A stretch of DNA of 64,000 nucleotides from Bdellovibrio sp. qaytius. Lineage in GTDB: Bacteria; Bdellovibrionota; Bdellovibrionia; Bdellovibrionales; Bdellovibrionaceae. A program made the position numbers and the translations under genes. The notes below the pieces were generated by a model. It made no database searches. It saw nothing but the letters and a program-made list of their open reading frames with translations, and was not told where the DNA came from. Where the stretch lies: contig CP025734.1 of assembly GCA_004011035.1 (NCBI GenBank), forward strand, positions 1,696,001 through 1,760,000, written 5' to 3'. This document shows, piece by piece, positions 45,628 through 55,002 of this stretch (the stretch's first letter is position 1; the number at the start of each line of letters is the position of its first letter).

Positions 45628-46089
45628 TTAACAGTATGACGGATTTTCGCTAATCTTTGCAACTCGCAACGTGTGACGACCTTCGCTGAATTTGGCTTCC
45701 ATAAATAATTTGATCCATTTGTTGGCTTGCTCAGCAGTTGTGAATCTAGAGCCCATGCAAATAACATTGGCATTGTTGTGTTCTTTGGCTAATTTAGCAA
45801 TTTCATCTGAATGTAAAAGAGCTGCGCGAATGTGTTTAAATTTATTTGCTCTCATCGCCATACCTTGGCCAGAACCACAAACTAAAATACCAAAGGTATC
45901 TGGTTCGTTAGATGTATCATCTGGTTTAATTTTTTCACAAACTTTGTTGGCAAAATCAGGGTAGTCCACTGACTCAGTCGTAAAAGGACCAAAGTCTTCT
46001 ATAGTGAAGCCATCAGCTTTTAATTGAGTAACAATAGCGGCTTTTAGGTCGATCGCTGCATGATCGCCTGCAATTAAGATATGTTTCAT
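45628..46089 (-). CDS. rpiB: Ribose-5-phosphate isomerase B
   Basis: RpiB interconverts ribose-5-phosphate and ribulose-5-phosphate. The chosen ATG (AGAGGT ahead) gives [12 protein letters not shown] with the substrate-binding Asp9/His10; the catalytic Cys71 is in [14 protein letters not shown]. Length 153 is typical; an upstream ATG in the fabF end would add 11 residues. Family relatives annotated LacA/LacB share the fold, but genome context supports RpiB. Confidence 0.93.
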   Translation of the reverse strand: MKHILIAGDHAAIDLKAAIVTQLKADGFTIEDFGPFTTESVDYPDFANKVCEKIKPDDTSNEPDTFGILVCGSGQGMAMRANKFKHIRAALLHSDEIAKLAKEHNNANVICMGSRFTTAEQANKWIKLFMEAKFSEGRHTLRVAKISENPSYC

Positions 46090-46129
46090 AATTTGTACCT
46101 CTGTTTGGCTTCGCCATAACAATGGTACG

Positions 46130-47398
46130 TTATTTTTCGAATTTTGAGAAAACTAAACAGCTGTTTGTCCCACCGAATCCAAAAGAATTATTCATTACGT
46201 GATTGATAGAGCCCTTGCGCGCCGTGTTCGGTACGTAATCAAGGTCACAATCAGGGCTGACATTGTCTAGATTGATCGTTGGAGCAACTGTTTGACTAAC
46301 AATAGACTGAATGCAAAACGCTGATTCTAAAGCTCCTGCTGCCCCTAATAAGTGGCCTGTCATAGATTTCGTTGAAGAAACCCAAACTTTTTTAGCATGA
46401 TCGCCAAGAACAGTTTTAACTGCGTTTGATTCAATAGGATCACCCATCGGAGTCGAAGTTCCGTGAGCATTAATATAATTTACTTTATCTTTAGAGATAC
46501 CAGCATCTGTTAAGGCATTATTCATCGCTAATACAAAGCCCGAACCATTAGGTTCTGGCGAAGTGATATGATAAGCGTCTGAAGAAGCACCGTAACCAGA
46601 GATTTCACATAAAATATTCGCACCACGTTTTAGCGCTGACTCTAAAGACTCAACAACAAAAATAGCACAACCTTCACCAAGAACAAAACCATCACGGTCT
46701 TTATCCCAAGGGCGAGATGCTTTTGTTGGATCATCATTACGAGTAGATAACGCGCGCATATTCCCAAATCCCGCGACCGCAAGTGGACAGATTGTAGATT
46801 CTGTTCCGCCAGCGACCATGGCATCAGCCATACCAAAGCGAATGTAATTGTAAGCTTCACCTAATGAATGAACTCCTGAAGCGCAAGCAGAAGCAATACT
46901 AAAGCTTGGACCTTTTAAGTTGTGATTCATTGAAATCCAGCCTGCAGATAAATTTGTAATTGCAGCCGGAATAAAAAATGGAGTTACGCGCGAAGGGCCA
47001 CGCTCCATGACCTTAACTTTTTGTTCTTCGATAATTGGTAGGCCACCAATACCGCAACCGATGATGGCACCAGCACGTGGAGCCATTTCATCTGAAACGA
47101 CTAATCCTGATTGTTGAAACGCCATTTTGGCACAAGCAATCGCGTACTGGATAAAAGTATCCATTTTCTTTTGCTCTTTTTTTTCAATGTAAAGATCAGG
47201 ATTGAAGTTTTTAACTTCACCGCCAAAACGAACATCAAACGCACTCGCATCAAAACGAGTGATGTTTGCGATACCAGAAACACCGTTAATTGCGTTGTTC
47301 CATGTATCATCAAGCGAAATACCAAGCGGGGAGACGACTCCCATGCCTGTGACTACTACTCTTTGCTGTCCGCTTTTGCGTGTGAAAGAAATAGACAT
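46130..47398 (-). CDS. fabF: Beta-ketoacyl-ACP synthase II
   Basis: FabF is the elongating condensing enzyme of type II fatty acid synthesis. The Cys-His-His triad is readable: Cys172 in SIASACASG, His in NAHGTSTPMGD and His in MTGHLLGAAGALE. Length 422 is slightly long owing to a 12-residue basic N-terminal addition. It follows acpP with a 10-base gap and lacks its own strong ribosome site, so it is likely translated by coupling. It should set chain length and unsaturation with FabG/FabD. Confidence 0.97.
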   Translation of the reverse strand: MSISFTRKSGQQRVVVTGMGVVSPLGISLDDTWNNAINGVSGIANITRFDASAFDVRFGGEVKNFNPDLYIEKKEQKKMDTFIQYAIACAKMAFQQSGLVVSDEMAPRAGAIIGCGIGGLPIIEEQKVKVMERGPSRVTPFFIPAAITNLSAGWISMNHNLKGPSFSIASACASGVHSLGEAYNYIRFGMADAMVAGGTESTICPLAVAGFGNMRALSTRNDDPTKASRPWDKDRDGFVLGEGCAIFVVESLESALKRGANILCEISGYGASSDAYHITSPEPNGSGFVLAMNNALTDAGISKDKVNYINAHGTSTPMGDPIESNAVKTVLGDHAKKVWVSSTKSMTGHLLGAAGALESAFCIQSIVSQTVAPTINLDNVSPDCDLDYVPNTARKGSINHVMNNSFGFGGTNSCLVFSKFEK

Positions 47399-47408
47399 AA
47401 TAAAATGA

Positions 47409-47645
47409 CTACGCTTTACCTTTAGAAACTAGGTAGCTTTGTACGTCATTAACTGTTTTTAATTTTTCAGCGTCTTCATCTGGAATTTCGATGTCGAATT
47501 CTTCTTCCATCGCCATAACTAATTCAACGATATCTAAGCTGTCAGCGCCTAAGTCTTCAATGAATTTTGATTCAAGTTTAACTTTTTCAGGGTCTACGCC
47601 TAATTGATCAACGATGATATCTTTTACTTTAGCTTGTACTGCCAT
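47409..47645 (-). CDS. acpP: Acyl carrier protein
   Basis: This is a 78-residue acyl carrier protein; Ser36 in GADSLD receives 4'-phosphopantetheine. The ATG at 47645 has AAGGAG six bases ahead; an in-frame ATG 21 bases earlier is unlikely. The acidic composition and helix II motif [16 protein letters not shown] fit the family closely. It lies in the fabH-fabD-fabG-acpP-fabF order found in many bacteria. Confidence 0.98.
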   Translation of the reverse strand: MAVQAKVKDIIVDQLGVDPEKVKLESKFIEDLGADSLDIVELVMAMEEEFDIEIPDEDAEKLKTVNDVQSYLVSKGKA

Positions 47646-47715
47646 GTGTTCTCCTTGTAGTTCCATTTGTCTTATACCTCTTTAAATTCTTGAATTTAAA
47701 ATTCAAATTTATGTT

Positions 47716-48456
47716 TTAGTTTAAATAAAGTCCACCATTTACGTGTAACGTCTGGCCAGTGATGTATGATGAGGCATCACTTAATAAAAACGCTACCGTT
47801 TGGGCAACTTCTGCTGGCTCGCCAGCGCGACCTAACGGAATTTTTTCTGAGAAATATTTAAGCTGATCTTCGCTTAAAGCTTCAGTCATATCTGATTTGA
47901 TATAGCCCGGCGCCACAGCGTTAATGCGAATATTTCTTGAACCTAATTCTAAAGCTAATGAGCGTGTAAAACCCTCTAGACCTGCCTTAGATGCCGCATA
48001 GTTTGATTGACCCGCATTGCCTGCAGAACCAATCACTGAAGAGATATTTACAACTGATGCGTTTCTAGTTTTTAACAGATTTTTTGCAAAGGCTTTGCTG
48101 ACGTAAAAAGTGCCGTAAAGATTGGCTTTTAAAACAGCATCGAAGTCTTCATCTTTCATGCGAAGTAATAATTGATCTTTAGTAATACCAGCATTGTTCA
48201 CAACACCATGAATATCACCAAACGCTTCAATCACTTTTGCCGAGCCTGAATCAACTTCTTCTTTGTTTGTCACATTCATCTTTAAAGTCATGTGACCAGT
48301 GCCAGGTAATGAGCTTAAAACGGCCTGTGCTTGCGCTTCTGCGCTTGAATAAGTAAACGCAACGCGCGCACCAAGTTCGGCGCATTTTTTCACAATCGCG
48401 GCACCGATTCCACGGCTTCCACCTGTGATAAAAATATTTTTACCTTTTAAGTCCAC
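47716..48456 (-). CDS. fabG: 3-oxoacyl-ACP reductase
   Basis: FabG is the NADPH-dependent SDR of fatty acid elongation. The start chosen is GTG at 48456, because GGGAG lies five bases upstream of it; TTG at 48468 would place that site inside the gene. Motifs: TGGSRGIG (cofactor), [11 protein letters not shown], catalytic Ser in [10 protein letters not shown] and Tyr/Lys in SNYAASKAG. Length 246. It lies between fabD and acpP on the same strand. Confidence 0.95.
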   Translation of the reverse strand: MDLKGKNIFITGGSRGIGAAIVKKCAELGARVAFTYSSAEAQAQAVLSSLPGTGHMTLKMNVTNKEEVDSGSAKVIEAFGDIHGVVNNAGITKDQLLLRMKDEDFDAVLKANLYGTFYVSKAFAKNLLKTRNASVVNISSVIGSAGNAGQSNYAASKAGLEGFTRSLALELGSRNIRINAVAPGYIKSDMTEALSEDQLKYFSEKIPLGRAGEPAEVAQTVAFLLSDASSYITGQTLHVNGGLYLN

Positions 48457-48517
48457 ATTAACTCCCAATGTTTATAACCTGAACGAACTAGAGCTATTGC
48501 TCAAGGTTTTTCTGCGA

Positions 48518-49489
48518 TTACTTTTGCGCTGCTTCAATAAGCTTTAAATCGTCTAAATTTTGTGTAGATAACACTTCAAATTCAGCGTCTATTTTTTTAA
48601 GCAGACCTTTTAAGACCGTATTATGTCCACATTCAATAAAGCGACGATGACCGGCTTGTTTCATCGCAAGTAGGCTTTGGGTCCATTTGACTGAGCCAGA
48701 AACTTGTTTGATTAGGTTTTCTTTTAACACTGAAGCCTCTGTTTCAGCTTTAGCATGAAAATTTTGAAAAATAGGTAAACTAGAGTTTTGAAACTGAATA
48801 CCATTTAAAAACGCGCGCATTTTTTCTTCGGCAGGCTTCATTAAGTCACAGTGAAACGGCGCTGATACAGTTAATGGAATTAATTTCGCACGACGAGGTT
48901 CAGGTAATCCATTTTGCGCAAAGATTTCTGATTTAAAATTATCTTTTAACCAGTTTAAGGCCTTAAGACTTCCGCTGATAACGATTTGTCCGTCGCAGTT
49001 AAAGTTCGCAGGATTTACTGGTTTGAAACCAGAGTTTTTTTCTGTCCATTTACATAAGAACTCAGCTTGCGCTTCATCTAATCCTAGCGTCGCTGTCATT
49101 CCGCCTTCACCAACGGGAACAGCTGATTGCATGTATTGACCGCGACTACGAACGGCGCGAACGGCGTCTTGAAAACCGAAAACACTTCCTTCAACAAATG
49201 AAGAGTATTCTCCGATTGAATGCCCCGCAGTTGCTGTTGGTTTGATTCCGAATGTTGTTTTTAAAACGCGAGCTGTGGCAACAGAAGTCGTAAGCAGTGC
49301 TGGCTGAGTATTTTCTGTTAATGCTAAATCTTGTTCTGAGCCTTCAAAACAAAGTTTTTTCATATTGATAGATAAAGCGTCGCTAGCTTCTTCGTATGTG
49401 TTGCGCGCGATTGCGAATTCGTCGAATAAAAATTTTCCCATTCCTGGGGCTTGGCTTCCTTGTCCTGGAAAAATAAAAGAAAAAGACAT
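48518..49489 (-). CDS. fabD: Malonyl-CoA-ACP transacylase
   Basis: FabD moves malonyl from CoA to ACP. GQGSQAPGMGK is at the N-terminus, the nucleophile Ser91 is in AGHSIGEYSS, and the catalytic His lies in SAPFHCDLM. Length (323) is usual. AAGGAG precedes the ATG. It is the third gene of the fatty-acid cluster and immediately upstream of fabG. Confidence 0.97.
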   Translation of the reverse strand: MSFSFIFPGQGSQAPGMGKFLFDEFAIARNTYEEASDALSINMKKLCFEGSEQDLALTENTQPALLTTSVATARVLKTTFGIKPTATAGHSIGEYSSFVEGSVFGFQDAVRAVRSRGQYMQSAVPVGEGGMTATLGLDEAQAEFLCKWTEKNSGFKPVNPANFNCDGQIVISGSLKALNWLKDNFKSEIFAQNGLPEPRRAKLIPLTVSAPFHCDLMKPAEEKMRAFLNGIQFQNSSLPIFQNFHAKAETEASVLKENLIKQVSGSVKWTQSLLAMKQAGHRRFIECGHNTVLKGLLKKIDAEFEVLSTQNLDDLKLIEAAQK

Positions 49490-49536
49490 AACAAAATCTC
49501 CTTGTTATTAAATCTTAAAAAATCAAAATTTAATTT

Positions 49537-50538
49537 TTAGAAACGTAAAAGTACTGATCCAGACGTTAAACCAGAACCGAAGGCGGTGAGTAGTATTAAC
49601 TGTCCGCGTTTAAGACGGCCGTCACGATAGGCCATATCAAAGGCAATCGGTACACTAGCTGCAGATGTGTTTCCAGTTTCATGAACTGAAGAAACGATTT
49701 TATCCATTGGAAAATCAAATTGATTCGCAACAGCTTCAGTGATGCGAAGATTAGCTTGATGTGGAACGATCCAATCAAGATCTGCTGGAGTTTTACCTGC
49801 AGCATCCAGTGCTTCATGGCAAGCTGTAGCCATTGTGCGTGTGGCGTGTTTAAAGATTTCTTTACCCTTCATTTTCATGAAGTGTAGTCCAGAATCTAAG
49901 ACCTCTTGTGAGAATGGAGTTTTTGTACCACCGGCTTCAAACCATAAAAGTTCAGCGTGTGAACCTTCGGCGTGGCAGTGGCTTGTGATAATTGTGTTTT
50001 CGTCAGTGTTGCTTGCGCGTGATACGATCATCGCACCGGCTCCATCACCAAATAAAATACAAGTTTCGCGGTCTTTGTAATTAACAAGACGAGACAAAGT
50101 CTCGGCACCTGCGATTAGAATGTTTTTGTAGGTTCCATTTTTAATAAACTGATCGGCGATATGGATAGCATACACAAAACCTGTGCAAGCTGCGCTAATA
50201 TCAAAAGCCATTACGTTCTTAGCACCTAGCTTAGTTTGCACAATGCAAGCTGTGCCAGGCATACGGTAATCACCAGAAACTGTAGCTACGATAATTAGAT
50301 CAATATCTTGAGCGGTAAGACCAGCGTCTTTAAGGGCGTTTTGTGCCGCTTTAACAACTAAATCAGATGTAGCCTCATTATCTGCGGCCACATGACGATG
50401 AACTATACCTGTTCTTTGTAAGACCCAGTCATGTGAAGTCTCGACCAATTTTTCAAGGTCGTAATTAGTTAAAACTTTTTCGGGTAGGTATGATCCTACC
50501 CCTGCGATTCTGGTTTTAAACTGACTGGTAATAGACAT
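49537..50538 (-). CDS. fabH: Beta-ketoacyl-ACP synthase III
   Basis: FabH is the initiating condensing enzyme. The catalytic Cys118 is in ISAACTGFVYAI, His in VPHQANLRI and Asn in GNTSAASVP. Length (333) is typical. It begins 17 bases after rpmF and lacks a strong ribosome site, so it is probably coupled. Substrate preference (acetyl-CoA or branched primers) is not predictable from these motifs. Confidence 0.97.
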   Translation of the reverse strand: MSITSQFKTRIAGVGSYLPEKVLTNYDLEKLVETSHDWVLQRTGIVHRHVAADNEATSDLVVKAAQNALKDAGLTAQDIDLIIVATVSGDYRMPGTACIVQTKLGAKNVMAFDISAACTGFVYAIHIADQFIKNGTYKNILIAGAETLSRLVNYKDRETCILFGDGAGAMIVSRASNTDENTIITSHCHAEGSHAELLWFEAGGTKTPFSQEVLDSGLHFMKMKGKEIFKHATRTMATACHEALDAAGKTPADLDWIVPHQANLRITEAVANQFDFPMDKIVSSVHETGNTSAASVPIAFDMAYRDGRLKRGQLILLTAFGSGLTSGSVLLRF

Positions 50539-50555
50539 AGTGAGTGTTTAAACTA

Positions 50556-50750
50556 CTACTTTTTAGCTTTAGCAGCGCTGATTTGTTTACCTTTGTAGTA
50601 AAGGGCTCCGTCAGCAGCTTTGAAAGCGCGGTGAGGGCGTACTAGCTCTCCAGATTTTTTATCAATTGCCATAGCTGGTAATTCTAATCCATCGTGCGAT
50701 CTTCTCATGTCACGAACTGATTTCGACGTTTTCTTCTTCGGTGTAGGCAT
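50556..50750 (-). CDS. rpmF: 50S ribosomal protein L32
   Basis: L32 is a 64-residue basic protein of the large subunit. The [20 protein letters not shown] opening is diagnostic. The C-terminal Cys pairs found in zinc-binding L32 forms are absent, so this is the zinc-free type. AGGAG precedes the ATG. It sits between the DUF177 gene and fabH, the standard arrangement linking ribosome and lipid synthesis. Confidence 0.96.
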   Translation of the reverse strand: MPTPKKKTSKSVRDMRRSHDGLELPAMAIDKKSGELVRPHRAFKAADGALYYKGKQISAAKAKK

Positions 50751-50861
50751 ACTAAACTCCTAATAAATCATTAATTTTGCTGCAAGCAAATTCACTCGCA
50801 TATTAAATGAAGGTTTTAATTTATGTTTGAATTTGCATTAAAAGGCAAGCGATAAGGCCAA

Positions 50862-51425
50862 TTAATTTAGTTTCAAACCTTTGAGTACATTAAAGGCATT
50901 GTTCTTTTTCTCTTGCTCTTCAGCGTTGCCCATTTTTTCGTCATAAACAAAAAGATCGGCCGCTTCACTTTTAAAGCTAGTTTTGCAAGCAGGGTCGCCT
51001 TTATCATGACGTGGGTTGAACGGAATCGAAAAAGCCAAAGCTTCATGTAAAAACTCACCAACATCAAATTGGTCAGCAAAGTATTCAGATACGCCTGGGC
51101 CATCTTGATTTAATTCAGATACATGGTTTGATTTAGAAAACTGACTGTTTTTGATTTCTTCAGCGCCAGGAATTAAAATCTCGTGAAAAGAGGCCTGGGC
51201 TTTAAAGTTAAAGTTTTCACCGCAGTGAGAGCAAAGCTCTTGAGTTTCGCTCTTAATAGAGCCTTTAACATCGTAATTCTTCGTATTTAAAGGACGAATG
51301 TATAATTGCGCTGTGTATTCGGCTTTTTCGATAAGATCTTCTAAAACAGTGTTTAGTTCGCCTGTTTTGCGGTTAAAGATATAGTCGCGGCCGTCTTCTG
51401 GAATTTCGTGTAATTTAATTTTCAT
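50862..51425 (-). CDS. YceD/DUF177 family protein
   Basis: This DUF177/YceD protein is implicated in 23S rRNA accumulation in plants and bacteria. Family features: a Cys pair CSHCGENF at about 65-72 and a third Cys in DPACK, with the acidic motif GEFLHEALAFSIPFNP. The gene order DUF177-rpmF supports it. It is 187 aa and ends in the lysine-rich LKGLKLN. The rpmF start follows after 111 bases that show no hairpin or other element. Confidence 0.85.
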   Translation of the reverse strand: MKIKLHEIPEDGRDYIFNRKTGELNTVLEDLIEKAEYTAQLYIRPLNTKNYDVKGSIKSETQELCSHCGENFNFKAQASFHEILIPGAEEIKNSQFSKSNHVSELNQDGPGVSEYFADQFDVGEFLHEALAFSIPFNPRHDKGDPACKTSFKSEAADLFVYDEKMGNAEEQEKKNNAFNVLKGLKLN

Positions 51426-51451
51426 AATATTTAGATCCTTATAATCAATGT

Positions 51452-52072
51452 TTAATCTTTTTTCCAGCCATAATTAAAACTCACGCTAATTCGTGGTTCG
51501 GCTGTCGTGTTTTGTGGAACTTCATGGCGCAACCAACTTTCAAACATAACCACGTCACCCTCATCAGGTTTAAGGGTTATAAAGCGTTGATTCGTAATTT
51601 TGGCTTTTAACTTAGGCTGAGGAGCATTCATAAATAGGCCTAAGCGAGGGTCTTCGAATTTAATTGGGCTTGAACCCTTAGGAAGCTGTAAATAAACCGT
51701 TCCGCTAATGACTGAAAGCGGATGAATATGGGCTGTGTGTTGAGCGCCTTCTGGCATAACATTGACCCAGCATTGGCTCATGTAAAGATCTTTGGGCTTG
51801 ATCTCATATTCTAATGAATTAAGGTAATTTTTCAGATGAATTTCAAGGGTTTGCTCTAATTTTTTAAAGCTATCAAACACACGGTTTAACTTATCAACCG
51901 ACCCATAACTTGTGTACCCTGAAACATAATTTTTCTGAGACCATTGATGGCCGACTTCGTCCGAGGCTAATAGATTTTCGATGTCTTCTAACAGCCGGTC
52001 TCCTAAAGAACGTAAATTCTTAGGCGAGCTTAAGGGCTGATTGTAAATTTGGGTCACGAAGGCTTGTATCAT
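51452..52072 (-). CDS. TIGR02466-type 2OG-Fe(II) oxygenase-like protein
   Basis: The 206-residue protein resembles the TIGR02466 putative 2-oxoglutarate/iron oxygenases. Core motifs: HTAHIHPLSVISGTVYLQLP, then EDPRLG, then MFESWLRHEVPQNTT with a second His and later Arg in EPRISVSF. The reaction is unknown. It is encoded 26 bases upstream of the DUF177 gene and likely leads that operon. Ribosome site weak (AGAG). Confidence 0.8.
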   Translation of the reverse strand: MIQAFVTQIYNQPLSSPKNLRSLGDRLLEDIENLLASDEVGHQWSQKNYVSGYTSYGSVDKLNRVFDSFKKLEQTLEIHLKNYLNSLEYEIKPKDLYMSQCWVNVMPEGAQHTAHIHPLSVISGTVYLQLPKGSSPIKFEDPRLGLFMNAPQPKLKAKITNQRFITLKPDEGDVVMFESWLRHEVPQNTTAEPRISVSFNYGWKKD

Positions 52073-52256
52073 AGAAGCACATCTCTACGGTATAACCCCT
52101 TAATAAGTAAGCCCTTTTCGGCCTATGTAAAATTATTTTACACCTCACAAAAATTCTCGACGGCTTTTAACCGATCTGAGGCCTTACTTTGTCTTAAGTT
52201 GAGACTGCAAAGTAGGTCTAACCGTTGCATTAACTATCTGTAACTAAGGAGTTTAT

Positions 52257-52586
52257 ATGAAATCATTATCATTAGCTTTAATCACGATGTTGGCTTTAAG
52301 TCTTCAGGCTTACGCTGCCGAAGCCGTAGATTTTGATGCAATCATTAAGCAAAACTCACAAGCTCAAAATGACTTACATAAACAAATCAAAGAAACTGTT
52401 GAATCAAGCCGTATCGCTGCTCAAGAGCCTGAGACAGGTTCGCAAGTGATCGCCGATAACGCTCAAACAGTTCATGTTAAAACTAAAAAAGACATGTTAA
52501 CTTTTGCTAAAGAAAAAAAGCAAAGTGCAGCTTCGCAACAGCAAAACGATAAAAGACTTGCTCAAGAGTTCCAAAACTTAGAATAA
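52257..52586 (+). CDS. Small exported helical protein
   Basis: This 109-residue protein has a signal peptide (residues 1-20, AYAA) and a Gln/Lys/Ser-rich helical mature part (DLHKQIKETVESSRIAAQEP), probably coiled coil. AAGGAG lies before the ATG. No known family. The next gene starts seven bases later, so they are co-transcribed and may be periplasmic partners. Confidence 0.65.
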   Translation: MKSLSLALITMLALSLQAYAAEAVDFDAIIKQNSQAQNDLHKQIKETVESSRIAAQEPETGSQVIADNAQTVHVKTKKDMLTFAKEKKQSAASQQQNDKRLAQEFQNLE

Positions 52587-52593
52587 TATAAGG

Positions 52594-53037
52594 GTGCAAA
52601 CCCTAAAATCAGTCTTTCTTATTTCATTCATCCTAACTGCAGCGCCTTTGACTTTAGCTGCAGGCAAAAAAAAATTGCAAATGTCAGTACAGCCAGTGAC
52701 CCTGGCTGTTTCTTTTGAAACTTATGATAAAAACAAACAGCTTTTAAATACCTTCTCATTTGATGGCGAACAAAAATCGATCATCGTTGGCGATGTTAAA
52801 AATACCGGAAATTTTAAATGTGAATGTTCTGGGCAATTTGAAATTGTCCCGATTAATGGTCAAAAATACGTGGCTTCTTTTTTTACTTTCAATTGCGGTG
52901 AAAACGATCAGAAAACCAAATCTCAAGTTGGTCGTTTGTTAATTCCAGTCAAAGATTATCAGAGCTTTTCTAAGACGATCTTTCTTCATAAAAACCAACC
53001 CGAGGTTGTGCTTAAAATTAAAGAACTCAGTCTTTAA
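52594..53037 (+). CDS. Exported uncharacterised protein
   Basis: GTG start seven bases after the previous stop. The signal peptide is at residues 1-23 (LAAG). The mature 120-residue part is strand-rich with three Cys (KCECSGQFEIV, FNCGENDQKT). The fold is unrecognised; a small beta-sandwich with one disulfide is plausible. Coupling to the upstream helical protein suggests a shared function in the envelope. Confidence 0.6.
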   Translation: MQTLKSVFLISFILTAAPLTLAAGKKKLQMSVQPVTLAVSFETYDKNKQLLNTFSFDGEQKSIIVGDVKNTGNFKCECSGQFEIVPINGQKYVASFFTFNCGENDQKTKSQVGRLLIPVKDYQSFSKTIFLHKNQPEVVLKIKELSL

Positions 53038-53073
53038 TTGGCGCTAAGCAATAAAGCTATCGCGATTATCGGT

Positions 53074-53118
53074 TGTCATTTGAATCAAATATGACAAAAC
53101 TATCTCACATTATTATAG
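53074..53118 (+). promoter_or_regulatory. Probable promoter with operator dyad for leucine dehydrogenase
   Basis: TGTCA and TGACA flank TTTGAATCAAATA (53074-53096), forming an imperfect inverted repeat with a perfect TTTGA-A-TCAAA core. ATGACA at 53091-53096 and TTATAG at 53113-53118 are 16 bases apart and resemble -35/-10 elements, so a bound regulator would overlap the promoter. Confidence 0.4.
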
Positions 53119-53151
53119 AGCTAAAAGACTATTACTAACTAGGAGATACGC

Positions 53152-54267
53152 TTGGGTACTTTTGAAATGATCGCAAAGCACGGAGATCACGAAGAGATTT
53201 TATTTTGTCACGATAAAGATGTTGGCCTTAAAGCCATCATTGCCATCCACAATACGGCATTAGGCCCGGCTCTTGGCGGAACTCGCATGTGGAACTATAA
53301 AACAGAAGACGAAGCCTTAACAGACGTTCTACGTTTATCAAAAGGTATGACTTACAAAGCTTCTGCAGCTGGCCTTAACTTAGGTGGCGGTAAAGCTGTC
53401 ATCATCGGCGATCCTAAAACTCAAAAGACCGAGGGCTTATTTCGCGCTTTCGGACATTTTGTGAATTCATTAAATGGAAAATACATCACTGCTGAAGACG
53501 TTGGTACGGCTGAAAAAGATATGGAATACATCTACATGGAAACTCCATGGGTCACTGGTATTCCAAAAGATTTCGGTGGTTCAGGCGATCCATCTCCATA
53601 TACAGCTCACGGTGTATTAATGGGTATTAAAGCTTCTGCTTCTGAGAAGTTCGGCACTGATTCATTAAAAGGTATGCGCGTTGCGGTTCAAGGTTTAGGA
53701 AACGTTGGATCTAACTTAGTTAAATACTTAACTGAAGAAGGCGCAATCATCACTGTTGCTGATATCGACCAAGCTCGCGTTGCTAAAATCGTTAATCAAT
53801 TCGGTGTTAAAGCTGTCAGTGTTGATGAAATCTTAGGTGTAGATTGCGATATTCAAGCTCCTTGTGCAATGGGTGCTATCGTTAATGATGAAACAATCTC
53901 TAAATTTAAATGTAAAGTGATCGCTGGCGGAGCAAATAATCAGTTAGCTGAAGCTCGTCACGGTGATCATTTACGTGAACTAGGTATTTTATATGCTCCA
54001 GATTACGTTGTTAATGCTGGTGGTTTAATGAATGTGTTTGTTGAATTAGAAGGTTACTCTCCTGACCGTGCGTTTGAAAAAACTCGCAAGGTTTATGATA
54101 ACGTTAAAAAAGTATTCGAGATCGCTAAACGCGACAATATCGGCACTCACACAGCCGCTGATCGCATGGCTCAAGAGCGCATCAACACGATTGGTAAACT
54201 TAAACAGCGTCATCCAGGTAAATCTGATCGCGCGTTCTCAACTTTAAAAGAAATTAAAAACAGATAG
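53152..54267 (+). CDS. ldh: Leucine dehydrogenase (Glu/Leu/Phe/Val dehydrogenase family)
   Basis: This NAD-dependent branched-chain amino acid dehydrogenase interconverts leucine and 2-ketoisocaproate. GGTRMWNY begins the catalytic domain, Lys69 (GMTYKASAAG) and Lys81 (GGGKAVI) are the substrate and catalytic lysines, and the Rossmann GLGNVG lies near 180-185. Length 371 fits. TTG start at 53152 after AGGAG. It could feed amino-acid catabolism, useful for a cell consuming proteins. Operator-like dyad upstream (see separate entry). Confidence 0.88.
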   Translation: MGTFEMIAKHGDHEEILFCHDKDVGLKAIIAIHNTALGPALGGTRMWNYKTEDEALTDVLRLSKGMTYKASAAGLNLGGGKAVIIGDPKTQKTEGLFRAFGHFVNSLNGKYITAEDVGTAEKDMEYIYMETPWVTGIPKDFGGSGDPSPYTAHGVLMGIKASASEKFGTDSLKGMRVAVQGLGNVGSNLVKYLTEEGAIITVADIDQARVAKIVNQFGVKAVSVDEILGVDCDIQAPCAMGAIVNDETISKFKCKVIAGGANNQLAEARHGDHLRELGILYAPDYVVNAGGLMNVFVELEGYSPDRAFEKTRKVYDNVKKVFEIAKRDNIGTHTAADRMAQERINTIGKLKQRHPGKSDRAFSTLKEIKNR

Positions 54268-54296
54268 TTTTGATATACTGATCAAAAAGGAAAAAA

Positions 54297-54995
54297 ATGG
54301 AATTTTTAGAAAAAAATATTAAGGGAATTTTAGGCTTAGCAGGTTTAGTTATTGTTGCAGGTCTAATTGGTACATTAGTTACAGCAAATTCAGTTAAAAA
54401 AGAAAAACAAATTCAAGAAAAATTCTTTGCGATTGATGCTAAAGTTAAAAAGTACAAAGAAGATAAATTCAAAGCGTCTAACAAGGCTACTGATAAAGCC
54501 GCTGATAAAAAAGACGAAGTTGTTTCTGTACCTGTTGATTTAAATCAATTAAAAACAGAATTAGAAGCTTTCCTTTCTGAAAATACAGGCTCTGTTGCAG
54601 CTCAAATTGCGGGTCTTGAATTAGCAGATATTTATTCAGAAGAAAACAAATCAGCTGAAGCTTTAGCGTTACTTCAAAAAGTTGAAACTAAAACTGACTT
54701 ATTATCTAACGTTTTAGTTCGTATGAAGATTGCTCAAAGCCTAGCTGACCAAGATAAATGTTCTGATGCTTTAATTATTTGGGGTAAAGTGTTAGCTACA
54801 AAAGCCACGTCTTACTTACATGCTGAAGCAAAAATCAACCAAGCGCTTTGCTATAAAAAAATGAATGATCTAGCTAAAGCTGAAGACATTTTAAACGCAG
54901 TTAAAAATGATAAAGCTGATGAGACTGGCCAATCTAATAAAGAAGCTGAACGTATCTTACGCTTAATTCAATTTAACAAATCTTTTGGAACATAA
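54297..54995 (+). CDS. YfgM-like TPR membrane protein
   Basis: This 232-residue protein has an N-terminal transmembrane helix (about 9-29), a Lys/Ala-rich disordered linker, and TPR-like helices facing the periplasm (LADIYSEENKSAEALALLQK and similar). The layout and the following BamB-like gene match YfgM, an ancillary factor at the Sec translocon. In other bacteria the order is yfgM-bamB-der; der is not seen here. AAGGA precedes the ATG. The assignment rests on architecture and neighbour. Confidence 0.68.
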   Translation: MEFLEKNIKGILGLAGLVIVAGLIGTLVTANSVKKEKQIQEKFFAIDAKVKKYKEDKFKASNKATDKAADKKDEVVSVPVDLNQLKTELEAFLSENTGSVAAQIAGLELADIYSEENKSAEALALLQKVETKTDLLSNVLVRMKIAQSLADQDKCSDALIIWGKVLATKATSYLHAEAKINQALCYKKMNDLAKAEDILNAVKNDKADETGQSNKEAERILRLIQFNKSFGT

Positions 54996-55002
54996 TATTT
55001 CT

